Below are positions 27,533-36,638 of a stretch of 64,000 nucleotides of DNA, in pieces. The stretch covers positions 1 to 64,000 of the forward strand of contig NC_089463.1 of assembly GCF_029203305.1 (NCBI RefSeq), read 5' to 3'. The position numbers and the translations under genes are program-made. Within the stretch, counting starts at the first letter, position 1, and every line of letters starts with the position of its first letter. This stretch comes from Yamadazyma tenuis (taxonomy: Eukaryota > Ascomycota > Pichiomycetes > Serinales > Debaryomycetaceae). Below the pieces are notes generated by a model. The model ran no database searches, was not told the origin of the DNA, and saw only the letters and a list, made by a program, of their open reading frames with translations.

Positions 27533-28339
27533 ATGGCCCAATCGATTAGAAAACCCAACCCAACCCTCTCCAATAGCGTCTTCGACATGTTTTCCATGAA
27601 AGGAAAAGTCGTGATCATCACTGGATCATCAGGTGGCATTGCTCACGAAGTTGCGAGGGCTTTGGGCGAAGCAGGTGCTGATATCGCTTTATGGTATCAC
27701 AACAATCCGCTGGCCAAAGAATTAGCAGTTGAACTCTCCAGCAAGTACAGCGTCAAGGCACAAGCTTACAAAGTCGATATAAAGTCATGGGACCAAGTTG
27801 CAGCTTCTGTGTCTCTAGTTGTTAAAGACTTTGGCCATTTGGATGTGATGATTGCAAATGCTGGAATTCCTGCCAAGGCTGGAGTATTGGACCAAACATT
27901 GGACGAATGGCATGATGTAGTCAACACCGATTTCAATGGGGCTTACTACTGTGCTAGGGCTGCTGGAGAAGTCTTCAAAGAACAGGGCACTGGAAACTTG
28001 ATTTTCACTGCCTCTATGTCTGCCCATATTGTCAATATTCCTCAGCAACAAGCATGCTACAATGCTGCCAAAGCGGGAGTTATGCATTTATCCAAGTCAT
28101 TGGCTGTCGAATGGGCTGGCTTTGCCCGAGTCAATTCAGTGTCTCCAGGTTACATTGACACTGCTATTTCCGGTGACTGTCCCTTCGAAATGAAAGAAGC
28201 CTGGTTCAGCATGATTCCCATGCAAAGAGACGCGGATCCGCGTGAATTGAAAGGTGTTTACTTGTACTTAGCTAGTGATGCTTCTACATACACCACTGGG
28301 AGTGACTTCATTGTTGACGGAGGCTTCTGTTGTCCATAG
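27533..28339 (+). CDS. Sou1-like ketose/carbonyl reductase (SDR) with altered glycine motif
   Basis: A 268-residue SDR close to Candida Sou1 and C. parapsilosis carbonyl reductase. Conserved blocks are FSMKGKVVIITG, IANAGIP, TASMSAHIVNIPQQQ, YNAAKAGV, LAVEWAGFARVNSVSPGYIDT and DASTYTTGSDFIVDGG. The cofactor loop reads GSSGGIA; the usual last glycine of the GxxxGxG motif is alanine, which may alter cofactor affinity. The upstream frame opens only at TTG, so the ATG at 27533 is chosen. Expected to be NADPH-linked reduction of a ketose, opposite to the neighbouring dehydrogenase. Confidence 0.88.
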   Translation: MAQSIRKPNPTLSNSVFDMFSMKGKVVIITGSSGGIAHEVARALGEAGADIALWYHNNPLAKELAVELSSKYSVKAQAYKVDIKSWDQVAASVSLVVKDFGHLDVMIANAGIPAKAGVLDQTLDEWHDVVNTDFNGAYYCARAAGEVFKEQGTGNLIFTASMSAHIVNIPQQQACYNAAKAGVMHLSKSLAVEWAGFARVNSVSPGYIDTAISGDCPFEMKEAWFSMIPMQRDADPRELKGVYLYLASDASTYTTGSDFIVDGGFCCP

Positions 28340-28439
28340 ATATTTAGAGAACGAATTTTTCGCCTAAACAGAGTACCCCACTTTATGCGAATTGAGGGCC
28401 GCGAATCTGTCAACCTGGATAACGGTCCGGGGTAGCTGC

Positions 28440-28449
28440 AAATGTGGGG
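28440..28449 (+). promoter_or_regulatory. Mig1-like site before the sugar carrier
   Basis: AAATGTGGGG, identical to ten bases of the site at 22779-22789. It lies 101 bp upstream of the preferred ATG and overlaps an in-frame upstream ATG at 28442, which argues against that ATG as the start. Confidence 0.45.
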
Positions 28450-28549
28450 GAACGGGCTCTTTTCACCTTCAACCTCAAAAACATCGTCAAGGCTGACGCT
28501 AAACTTCCTGGTTTACTCACATTTACCGCTTTGTATAAACACTATAAAT

Positions 28550-30175
28550 ATGTCGACCTCGAGCACCTTTTCGTCTGAGTTAAAGTCTTTACACACACAC
28601 ACTAAATACAGGATGAAGTTTAAGTTTACCTCCTTAGAGCAGATTGTTGGACCTGCCATCGCAAAGGTCTTACCTGATCACCAAAAACCTTGGTTTCAAG
28701 TGAGACACCTTTTGAAGCTTAATTTGCTCTTGTTGGTACCTTTATCTGTAAGTAGTACTGCTGGTTATGATGGTTCGTTGATGAACGGATTACAATCAAT
28801 TGACCCTTGGAAGGCTTATTTCAATCAACCCCATGGAACAATGTTGGGATTTGTGAATGCTGCTCAGAACTGTGGGTGTTTCATCATGTTGCCCTTATGT
28901 GGCTGGCTAACTGATTATATAGGAAGAAAATTCACCATTGCCATAGGTTTGTTGGGAGTTATTGTGGCAACCATTATTCAGGCTGCTGCCCACAATTTGG
29001 GTGCAACCATCGCTGCTAGGTTCATTGTTGGTGCCTTCGGTATGTTGGCAGTACAGCCAGCTCCACTTCTTATTGCTGAGCTTTCTTACCCCAGCTACAG
29101 AGGAAAAATGACCTCTTTATACTGGACTTTCTATTACTTAGGGGCCATCTTGGCTTCGTGGACTTGTTTTGGTACTCAGGGAAGAAATGATAACTATTCG
29201 TGGAGAATCCCTACCATCTTGCAAGCGGGGTTCCCAGTATTGCAGTTGGTGTTTATTTGGTTTGTACCAGAGAGTCCTAGATGGCTTATTTCTAAGGGAA
29301 AGAACGACAAGGCAAGAGCTATCTTAGTTGAGCACCATGCTGGTGGAGATGAGGATCTGGAATTGGTGAATGTCGAGATGTCTGAAATAGTTGCCACCTT
29401 GGAGATGGAAGGGGCAGCTAAGTCCACTAAATGGTCTGACTTGGTTTCCACGCCTGGAAACAGAAGAAGAACTTACATTGCCGTAAGTTTAGGAGTTTTT
29501 GCCCAGTGGAATGGGATTGCTGTTGTTTCATATTACTTGACTTTGGTATTGAACACCATTGGAATCACCTCTTCTACCATGCAGACTTTGATCAACGGAT
29601 TGTTACAAATCTTCAATTTAATAGCTGCTTCTTCCGCAGCTTTGTTAGTGGATCTTCTTGGACGAAGAACCCTCTTCTTGTGGTCTGGGATTGGAATGCT
29701 TGTATCGTATATTATCTGGACAGCTTGTTCGGCAATATTTGCAGAGAAAGGAACCCCAGGTGCAGGCAAAGCCGTGGTGGCATTCATCTTTATCTTTTAC
29801 TTCCACTATGATATAGCTTACACTCCGTTGCTCATGGGATACCCCACCGAGATTTTTCCTTACTACTTAAGATCCAAAGGGGTTGCGGCTGAATTGATGG
29901 GAGTCTACGGAGCTTTGATTATTGCCTCCTTCTGCAACTCTATTGCCTTGGATAATATTGGTTGGAAGTACTACATTGTATTTTGTGTGTTATTGGTAAT
30001 AATTTGTTTAAACACTTACTACTTCTATCCAGAAACTAAAGGTTACTCTCTTGAGGAAGTTGCTCAGATTTTTGATGGAAATGAAGCTATCTTGGACGTC
30101 ACTCTGGGAGATTTGATGAAACATGGTTCTGCAAAGACATCTCAAGAGCATGTGGAGCGTGTTCGAGAATTATAA
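28550..30175 (+). CDS. MFS sugar transporter, Lac12-like branch
   Basis: A 541-residue sugar porter with 12 membrane segments. Motifs include AGYDGSLMNGLQ, DYIGRKFT after segment 2, PESPRWLISKGK before the central loop, LLGRRTLFLW, and PETKGYSLEEV at the end. The FAQWNGIAVVSYYLTLVL segment is typical of the fungal lactose/cellodextrin branch rather than the hexose branch. The frame extends to an ATG at 28442, but ATG 28550 is preferred because TATA-like sequence and a Mig1-like site precede it; ATG 28613 is also possible. It ends the polyol/sugar cluster and presumably imports its substrate. Confidence 0.88.
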   Translation: MSTSSTFSSELKSLHTHTKYRMKFKFTSLEQIVGPAIAKVLPDHQKPWFQVRHLLKLNLLLLVPLSVSSTAGYDGSLMNGLQSIDPWKAYFNQPHGTMLGFVNAAQNCGCFIMLPLCGWLTDYIGRKFTIAIGLLGVIVATIIQAAAHNLGATIAARFIVGAFGMLAVQPAPLLIAELSYPSYRGKMTSLYWTFYYLGAILASWTCFGTQGRNDNYSWRIPTILQAGFPVLQLVFIWFVPESPRWLISKGKNDKARAILVEHHAGGDEDLELVNVEMSEIVATLEMEGAAKSTKWSDLVSTPGNRRRTYIAVSLGVFAQWNGIAVVSYYLTLVLNTIGITSSTMQTLINGLLQIFNLIAASSAALLVDLLGRRTLFLWSGIGMLVSYIIWTACSAIFAEKGTPGAGKAVVAFIFIFYFHYDIAYTPLLMGYPTEIFPYYLRSKGVAAELMGVYGALIIASFCNSIALDNIGWKYYIVFCVLLVIICLNTYYFYPETKGYSLEEVAQIFDGNEAILDVTLGDLMKHGSAKTSQEHVERVREL

Positions 30176-30809
30176 CTTTTAGTGAAAAATTTGAATTTAT
30201 GTCTATTGGTATTGTTTCAAACGTAGAGAAGAGAGTCTATAAACAATCCCAGTGACCCACTTAGTCGTGTTAGGTGCACATCCTTTCAAATTTGGTTGTT
30301 TAAGGGAACAAACAGTTGTGTATGATCCGATTCTTTAGAAAATCCGGGACTTTGATGGCCTCAGGCTTCTTTGCCTCAAGCTACATTCTTCAATAGCTCG
30401 GGATTCTCCTAATACGATTAGTCTTTCGGAGGAATACTTGAAAGTTAAAAACAGCTCCCCCGTCAAAATTATCGTTTGTTGGCTGGTTTCCATATCAAAC
30501 TGATGGTCTTGATTATATATAGTGAATAAACCTTTATCTACACTATTGGTAAGATCCCACTCATCGGTAATCTTCAACCATTGAGTAGGCATCCACTTGC
30601 TCACTTAATACCGCTGATGAAATTGTTAAACCCTATTAGGGTATTGAGCACTTAATAGAACAGTGTACCATAACCATATAGTTGCTGGTGACTCCATGGT
30701 AAACCTTAAGAGTGCTATTTTGGCTTTAGTGATTTGATTAAAGTTAGTATACATTGATAATATATATCACTTTATTTCAACATCAACATTTCATCCTGCT
30801 TAGTTCTTT
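30176..30809. other. Convergent intergenic region
   Basis: A 634-bp AT-rich space between two convergent transporter genes. A non-convincing 89-codon minus-strand frame is present at 30335-30604. No other signal was recognised. Confidence 0.5.
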
Positions 30810-32429
30810 CTACCTAAAGTACCATTTTGTTGTCCACTTACGCATCTTTTTACCCCAAAAACTGAATACTAGAAACAAAAAGTTAAAAAAAGCACAAAAC
30901 ACCACCAACATAATACTCATATTGACCATTCCAACACCCTCAAGCCAATCTTGAGTAATAAATGTGAAAACCATGGCAATCAAGTTTCTCGCTACTAAAA
31001 TTACGGTTATTGTTTGACTGGCTTGCTTTGGATAACTTTGAAGGACATAAGTGATCGAAAGTGAAGAAATAGATGCCATGGAGAAAGAAAAAAACCCAAT
31101 ACCAATTACTGAAACTGACCAGTGTAATCCGTAATACACCCCAAGACCATACATGAACAACCCAGCCATGTTGACCAAAATTGGAAACGGCATTAACAAC
31201 AATCTGAACTCAGGTTCAAAGATCCCGTTGTTCATTCTAGTTGCTTTTAATTGGAACCAATCACTTAAAAAGAATGAATAAGAACAACCACAAACATATC
31301 CTGCAAGCATGCCAAGACTAGTCAATCCGACAGCCGATCCACTAAAATTATAGGGTGGAGACATATAGAATTCAGAACTAGTTGTTGAGTAATAGCTTAA
31401 CCAGCAGATTTGGATACCATAAGTAATAGAAGCCCAAATAACGGATGGATATCTGGCAGTGTACATCGGAACTATCAATAGTTCATACCATGAGGAAGAT
31501 GTAGCTTGGTCTGTCGAAATCAATTTCATCCTTTGAAAATACGACTTTGCTGGAGGAATGCTCCCCGTCACCCTTGAAACTTCGACCATTTCCTTATGTT
31601 TATCATTGGAACTAGATTCCAGGACATTTTCTCCTGTGTTAGAACCTAGTACTGCGATAAACTCGGATGTTTTGGATATGTTCTCCCTGTGGTATAACGA
31701 TTCTTCACTGAATAAGAACATGGCAACAAATAAAACGCCACAAGTTATAGAAGTCCATTTACCACACCAACTCATATCCTGTCCCACATCAATATATCCT
31801 GCAATCAAAGGAGCAAGTGCAGTTCCAATGCCCAAAGCAAGTGCATAAATAGCCAAGTACAGCCCTTGCTCATGGAGGAAGAAAACATCACAAATCGAGA
31901 CCTCAACTAATGAATCAACTGGACCTACCAGTAGACCATTCAAAATGGAATAAGCATAATTAGCACCCTGAGTCAACTTGAGACCAAAACAAAGACTAGC
32001 TATGATCAGCAACATCACAGAAACCAAATAAACCGGTCTTCTACCAAACTTATTGGCCAAGGGTTGTGAAAAATAACAGCCAATAGCCACGAATAAAAAT
32101 TGGATAGCAGTAGCAGTATTCAACTCGCTATACGACACCCCATATACTAGAGCCATTTCTGTATACAAGGGGCCGTTGAATGCTGAAGCAGCAGCTACAG
32201 TGGCTGCAATAAAGCAAAGTAAGAAAAAATGGAGGAGCTTTCTGGGCATACTCCAGTTTAATGGATCATTGGGATCCGATGAAGGTTGGGGATCCAAAAT
32301 AATGTCAGTTCCTTTTTTACGCAACAATCCAAGTTGGTCTACCTCGTCAACATCTTTTCCTATAATCACAGCCGTACCAGGAATTGCATAGTCGTTTTTG
32401 ACAGTTTTGTCGAGTTCCAAGTTAAACAT
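30810..32429 (-). CDS. HOL-type MFS transporter (DHA1 superfamily)
   Basis: A 539-residue MFS protein. The N-terminal region has the SSDPNDPLNWSMPRKLLHFF signature seen in fungal DHA1 and Hol-type carriers just before segment 1. Loop 2-3 reads PLANKFGRRPVYLVS. A long polar central loop of about 90 residues separates the halves, and the tail is basic (GKKMRKWTTKWYFR). Overall resemblance is to Hol1/Hol3/Hol4 proteins, of which Hol1 carries histidinol, cations and polyamines. It is divergent from an amidase gene, sharing a promoter with repeated near-palindromes. The substrate is unknown; a nitrogen compound would suit the neighbour. Confidence 0.82.
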   Translation of the reverse strand: MFNLELDKTVKNDYAIPGTAVIIGKDVDEVDQLGLLRKKGTDIILDPQPSSDPNDPLNWSMPRKLLHFFLLCFIAATVAAASAFNGPLYTEMALVYGVSYSELNTATAIQFLFVAIGCYFSQPLANKFGRRPVYLVSVMLLIIASLCFGLKLTQGANYAYSILNGLLVGPVDSLVEVSICDVFFLHEQGLYLAIYALALGIGTALAPLIAGYIDVGQDMSWCGKWTSITCGVLFVAMFLFSEESLYHRENISKTSEFIAVLGSNTGENVLESSSNDKHKEMVEVSRVTGSIPPAKSYFQRMKLISTDQATSSSWYELLIVPMYTARYPSVIWASITYGIQICWLSYYSTTSSEFYMSPPYNFSGSAVGLTSLGMLAGYVCGCSYSFFLSDWFQLKATRMNNGIFEPEFRLLLMPFPILVNMAGLFMYGLGVYYGLHWSVSVIGIGFFSFSMASISSLSITYVLQSYPKQASQTITVILVARNLIAMVFTFITQDWLEGVGMVNMSIMLVVFCAFFNFLFLVFSFWGKKMRKWTTKWYFR

Positions 32430-32577
32430 CGTACTTGGATTCTTTGGATCATCAGCTCGTTTCTTATATATGCTTATCGAGATATGCCTTTCTTATCTCT
32501 TTATCTGCTGCTGCTCACTGTTGCACCCAGCTTTGATTAATCTTTTGGCTACACTAAAGACTATTCTTCCGAATGTA

Positions 32578-32738
32578 ATACGCCATGCGTAAAATTTAGA
32601 AACCGTGCGATGCGCACCCCGTATTTCTAAAGCTTTATCACGCTCGTTCAAATACGCCATGCGTAGGTAGAGGAGTCCTGCAATACATCTTAAATATTTA
32701 TACGGCCTATGTTCGAAGGTTGAGATACGCCATGCATA
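32578..32738. promoter_or_regulatory. Three copies of TACGC-CAT-GCGTA near-palindrome in a divergent promoter
   Basis: ATACGCCATGCGTA occurs at 32578-32591 and 32652-32665, and ATACGCCATGCATA at 32725-32738, all in the same orientation and spaced about 73 bp. Each has inverted arms TACGC and GCGTA (ATGCATA in the third) around CAT. A related inverted repeat, GTGCG-ATG-CGCAC, lies at 32605-32617. They sit between the HOL-type transporter and the amidase. They look like operators for one dimeric regulator; the factor is not known. Confidence 0.65.
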
Positions 32739-32910
32739 ATCAGTATAATAATTATGTGCCAAGTGAGCTCCTATCGTTGGAATACGCGGACTCACCTGCC
32801 AAATGTAGAAGCTACGACAAATCAATGGAAACTATATAAATACCTCAATCTGGCTCTTGTTTGGGAAATATTAGATCAAGGGCTGTGTTTGCTATAAAGT
32901 GACATCAGAT

Positions 32911-34530
32911 ATGACTAAGGGGTCATGGCAAGAAAAGGCAGCTAAAAAGAGGCAGGAAGTTCGTTCTGAAATTCCTCCTAGTTGGTTGCTCCCACAGGAC
33001 GAAACCTCCAAGTTCAGTGAAACCACGCCTGTATCGGTGTTGGACCTTCCCAGAAAATACCTTGATGAAAAAGAGCTTCATATCACTGAAGACTATTCCC
33101 CCAAGCAGCTTTTACAAAAGTTAGCTGATGGAGGGTTTACAGCTGTTGAAGTGGTAGAAGCTTTCAGTCACAGGTCTGCCATCGCTACCCAAGTAACCAA
33201 TTGCTGTACAGAGATCATGTTTAGTTACGGCTTAGAAAGAGCTAAGTTCTTGGATGGATACCTTGTAAAGCATGGTAAGCCTTTTGGTCCTCTACATGGA
33301 TTGCCAATATCTTTGAAAGACTCCACCAATGTCCCTGGATATGATTCTACTATTGGATATACTGGTTTTATTGGAAATGCTTCTTCAATCAAAGATTACC
33401 AATTCGTTGATCTAATTTTATCATTAGGAGCAGTTCCATTTGTTAAGACCAACATTCCACATACATTGATGACTCTTGATTCAGAAAATAACATATTCGG
33501 AAGAACTTTGAATCCTAACAAATTGACTTTGACTGCAGGAGGAAGTTCAGGTGGCGAAGGAAGTTTGATAAAGCAGAGAGGTTCTCTTGTTGGTTTTGGG
33601 ACAGATATTGGTGGTTCTATTCGTATTCCTGCTTACTGTAATGGCGTATATGGGCTTCGTTCAACAGTAAACAGAATTCCAAATGTTGGAGGAACTGACC
33701 CTAGCAGAGATTATTTTGTGGGGGTAGACTTTACCACAGGCCCTTTGGCTGTTGATTTGGAAGGTATTGAACTAGTCACTAAAGCCATAATTGAATCAGA
33801 GGCATGTAGTAAGATCTCAATGGCTCGTGCAGTTCCATGGAGGCCTGTCGAGGTTTCCAGACCCCTTAGAATCGGTTCTTTAGTGCCTGAATCTAGGCTT
33901 CCAATACACCCTCCCTTAAAAAGGATCCTCAAAGAAGCTGAACAGAAATTAAGGGCCCAGGGACACGAGATTGTTCCAATAGAGAAATATCCGTCCGCTT
34001 ATGATAGCTGGAAAACAATAATGGGACTATTTCTTGCGGATCCCGAAAGTACAGCCATTTCGACCATCTTGGATGCTGGGGAGCCATTGATCAACTCCTT
34101 GACTGACACTGGAGTTAAGGCCTTTAGAGGCGCACCCGAGTCAATCGCAGAGTTAATCGAGTTGAAAGCAGAAGCTTATAGAGCAGCTGAAGATTGGCAT
34201 GGAGTATTTGATGACAACAATTTGGATTGTATAATAGGACCAGGTGCACCAGGAGCTGCTCCCCCTCATGATAGTTGCATTATTGCTCCTTTTACTGCTC
34301 AATGGAATTTGGTGGACTTCCCTGCTCTTGTGATTCCCTATGGTAAAGTAGAAGATACTGATGAGGTTGAGCCCGTAGACAAAGGGGATTTAGCTGATTG
34401 TTTTGCCTTTTACGAAGACAAAAATGCATATTTGGGAGCACCTGGTCATATCCAGATAGTTACGAAACATTTGCACGATGAAAAGCTTTTAAGCTGTGCT
34501 AAGATTATTGAACAAGCATTGGTGTCATGA
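32911..34530 (+). CDS. Amidase-signature hydrolase (acetamidase-like)
   Basis: A 539-residue amidase-signature enzyme, similar to fungal acetamidases (AmdS) and yeast Amd2. The Ser-cisSer-Lys machinery is seen: Lys in LPISLKDS, the glycine-rich TAGGSSGGEGSL and the nucleophile region GTDIGGSIRIPAYC. Length is usual for the family. The frame opens at GTG four codons earlier, so the ATG at 32911 is used. Such enzymes release ammonia from amides for use as nitrogen or carbon source. The divergent transporter and shared operator-like repeats suggest an uptake-and-hydrolysis pair. Confidence 0.9.
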   Translation: MTKGSWQEKAAKKRQEVRSEIPPSWLLPQDETSKFSETTPVSVLDLPRKYLDEKELHITEDYSPKQLLQKLADGGFTAVEVVEAFSHRSAIATQVTNCCTEIMFSYGLERAKFLDGYLVKHGKPFGPLHGLPISLKDSTNVPGYDSTIGYTGFIGNASSIKDYQFVDLILSLGAVPFVKTNIPHTLMTLDSENNIFGRTLNPNKLTLTAGGSSGGEGSLIKQRGSLVGFGTDIGGSIRIPAYCNGVYGLRSTVNRIPNVGGTDPSRDYFVGVDFTTGPLAVDLEGIELVTKAIIESEACSKISMARAVPWRPVEVSRPLRIGSLVPESRLPIHPPLKRILKEAEQKLRAQGHEIVPIEKYPSAYDSWKTIMGLFLADPESTAISTILDAGEPLINSLTDTGVKAFRGAPESIAELIELKAEAYRAAEDWHGVFDDNNLDCIIGPGAPGAAPPHDSCIIAPFTAQWNLVDFPALVIPYGKVEDTDEVEPVDKGDLADCFAFYEDKNAYLGAPGHIQIVTKHLHDEKLLSCAKIIEQALVS

Positions 34531-34778
34531 ACCGCTTTTCGCTGGTTGCCTAAATTGTTGTTCTTGCAGGTAAATCCTTTAGGTCTCTTTGACCTTTCTT
34601 ACGCTTTCATTTTCATTTTCATTTGCATCCTATTTAATATCATCGAGACGAAGTTCATGTTGCACACCTTGCGATTCTATGACTTAATATACACATAAAT
34701 CCTATCCGTTTCATTTGAACTCTTGTGCTCTTGTATACTAAAATTGAAATTCTAAGAGAACACCCTTATAACGAAATT

Positions 34779-36152
34779 TTATAATACGTCAGAGTCATAT
34801 TGGTTCTCTTTAATCCATAGATACATAGCATCAATACCCAATTCATCTTGCCAACATTTTCGTAGAAACGAAACAGGTAGGGTATTGAAATCTGAAGATA
34901 GAGCTTCCTTCTGCATTACTCTGCTGAGGAAACCACGGTCTTCAGCTTTAGTACAACAAAATCCACAGACCATTGAAGGCCACAACAACAATGAAAGTGA
35001 AAACTGTTTGCTTTGCTCCATGGTAGTCATACAATGAATAATAAAACCAACAATCTCTTGGATTTTTGGGTCTTCGGCTTTAGTTTTATTGTCATAAACC
35101 TTAAGAAGCATCAATTTTGCCGAACTTGACAAAACTTTTGAAAAGACAAGACTCTCTTCAATATCTCGTGGATAGTAGGGCGAACTACTAGAATGGTTGA
35201 CAGACATTCTCCATTTGAGATGTTCATAGTCATAGTCGTCAATTTCTTTGATGAGACCCTCCGCTTCTTGCACAACTTCTTCATTGAAACCCTGAAGACT
35301 CACAAGAAGGAGATGACTTGCTTTGGCCACTAATGCGAAACCATCAATACAACCAAGAATAACTGAAGTGGAGGACCAAAATTCAGGTTGAAGGGCATCT
35401 TTAACTAGTGAAAATACCTCATTAGGACAAGGTATCTTCAAGTCCAAAAATACGTAATTAAAACTATAGTGATAGACAAAACTTTCAAGGAGTGCCCGTT
35501 CATATCTTTGTACCTCTTTGCTGGTTTGTAAAATTTTACAGACAATCGTGTATGCCATTAAGATATGACTTATAGTTTGATTATGATTTTTGGTGCCCTC
35601 TATGCTATCTCGTACCAACAATAATTGAACAATTGAAAAGGTGAATCCTTCATCCCATTTAAGCTCTTGTCTCTCTTCCGCAACTTTTATCGATGTTAAC
35701 ATGTCCACATATTTTCTTCTCGCTATCTCAGTGAATTGTGGATTTATCTTCAGAAGATATGCCAGACCCACACATATAGTCACTTGCTTATGACAAGCAC
35801 AAGCATTATCCGCTTCGATCATTGCACTGAGGTTAGCTTTTACCCAAGCAGGCTGTACCAAAGTAGCAAAGAAGTGCTCTCTAAAGACCTTCAAGCATAA
35901 TTCATCAATATATTCTTCAGAAAGCGTATTGAAATCAATATAGTCCTTCAATATAACTTGATTATGCTCCAAGTTATAAGGTTGGTGATTACCAGAAAGA
36001 AAAGACCGCAAAGTTTGTTTAGGATATGTAGGGTACTGGCATTCTTTGTTATATTTGGAACAGAACTTGCACTTTGGTCTTTGTAGATCACATTTCTTCC
36101 TTCTTTGACGACACCCGAAACACCCATCTTTGGTTCTGCTGATCTTTGGCAT
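34779..36152 (-). CDS. Zn2Cys6 transcription factor, short form
   Basis: A 457-residue regulator with the binuclear cluster at the extreme N-terminus, residues of about 11-38 (CFGCRQRRKKC, CKFCSKYNKEC; standard spacing). The rest resembles the 'Fungal_trans_2' type seen in sterol- and arginine-type regulators rather than the XlnR type, though this is a loose impression. It lies convergent to the amidase across 248 bp, where a CATTTT repeat occurs near 34605-34625. It may regulate the amidase/HOL pair, but nothing in the sequence proves it. Confidence 0.87.
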   Translation of the reverse strand: MPKISRTKDGCFGCRQRRKKCDLQRPKCKFCSKYNKECQYPTYPKQTLRSFLSGNHQPYNLEHNQVILKDYIDFNTLSEEYIDELCLKVFREHFFATLVQPAWVKANLSAMIEADNACACHKQVTICVGLAYLLKINPQFTEIARRKYVDMLTSIKVAEERQELKWDEGFTFSIVQLLLVRDSIEGTKNHNQTISHILMAYTIVCKILQTSKEVQRYERALLESFVYHYSFNYVFLDLKIPCPNEVFSLVKDALQPEFWSSTSVILGCIDGFALVAKASHLLLVSLQGFNEEVVQEAEGLIKEIDDYDYEHLKWRMSVNHSSSSPYYPRDIEESLVFSKVLSSSAKLMLLKVYDNKTKAEDPKIQEIVGFIIHCMTTMEQSKQFSLSLLLWPSMVCGFCCTKAEDRGFLSRVMQKEALSSDFNTLPVSFLRKCWQDELGIDAMYLWIKENQYDSDVL

Positions 36153-36638
36153 TTCGTACAGATTTAGTGGTTAGAACATTAACAAATGTGGTTCTTGATC
36201 TTACCGAGTCCCGCCCTTGTGAAATTTAAACTTTGTGGGTAATTTTGATCATGAAAATATGAAAATGCGACTCAAGTCTAAGCATTAAATTTACGTATAT
36301 TTTTATTGCTTGTATCATGTAGTTGGTGGCTCTACAAAACCTGATTCTTCATCTCCCCTATTAACTGGAGACTCCATATCACTCTCTAAGGCTCTCTTTC
36401 AAATTGAGTTTGGTAATTATCTACGAATAGCAAATCGCGTTCTCATTTGGTTGACTTCTATCTCTTGCCCACACTTACTAAAAACTGCACTTCCAAAGTT
36501 AAATAATTCCAGGCTCAGCCTGAATAAAACTATTAATAGGAATCCTGATTTCGTTGACCTAATCAACCTCTTGATAAAAGTTGAGCTGGACGTTTAACAA
36601 CCATATATATCTATGGAGCGAAACTTGTAGGCTGTCCA
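36153..36638. other. Intergenic region between two regulators
   Basis: A 486-bp AT-rich space containing the promoter of the first regulator and the 3' end of the second. A 95-codon plus-strand frame at 36310-36597 opens at TTG and shows no recognisable domain. Confidence 0.5.

Noticed and set aside
28442..28549. Upstream ATG extension of the sugar carrier
   Set aside because: The ATG overlaps a Mig1-like site, and TATA-like sequence lies between it and the ATG at 28550.
28585..28600. ACAC dinucleotide run as a regulatory repeat
   Set aside because: Short simple repeat within the N-terminal coding part of the sugar carrier; no further support.
36310..36597. 95-codon plus-strand frame between two regulators
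   Set aside because: Opens at TTG and shows no recognisable pattern; may be chance in AT-rich DNA.
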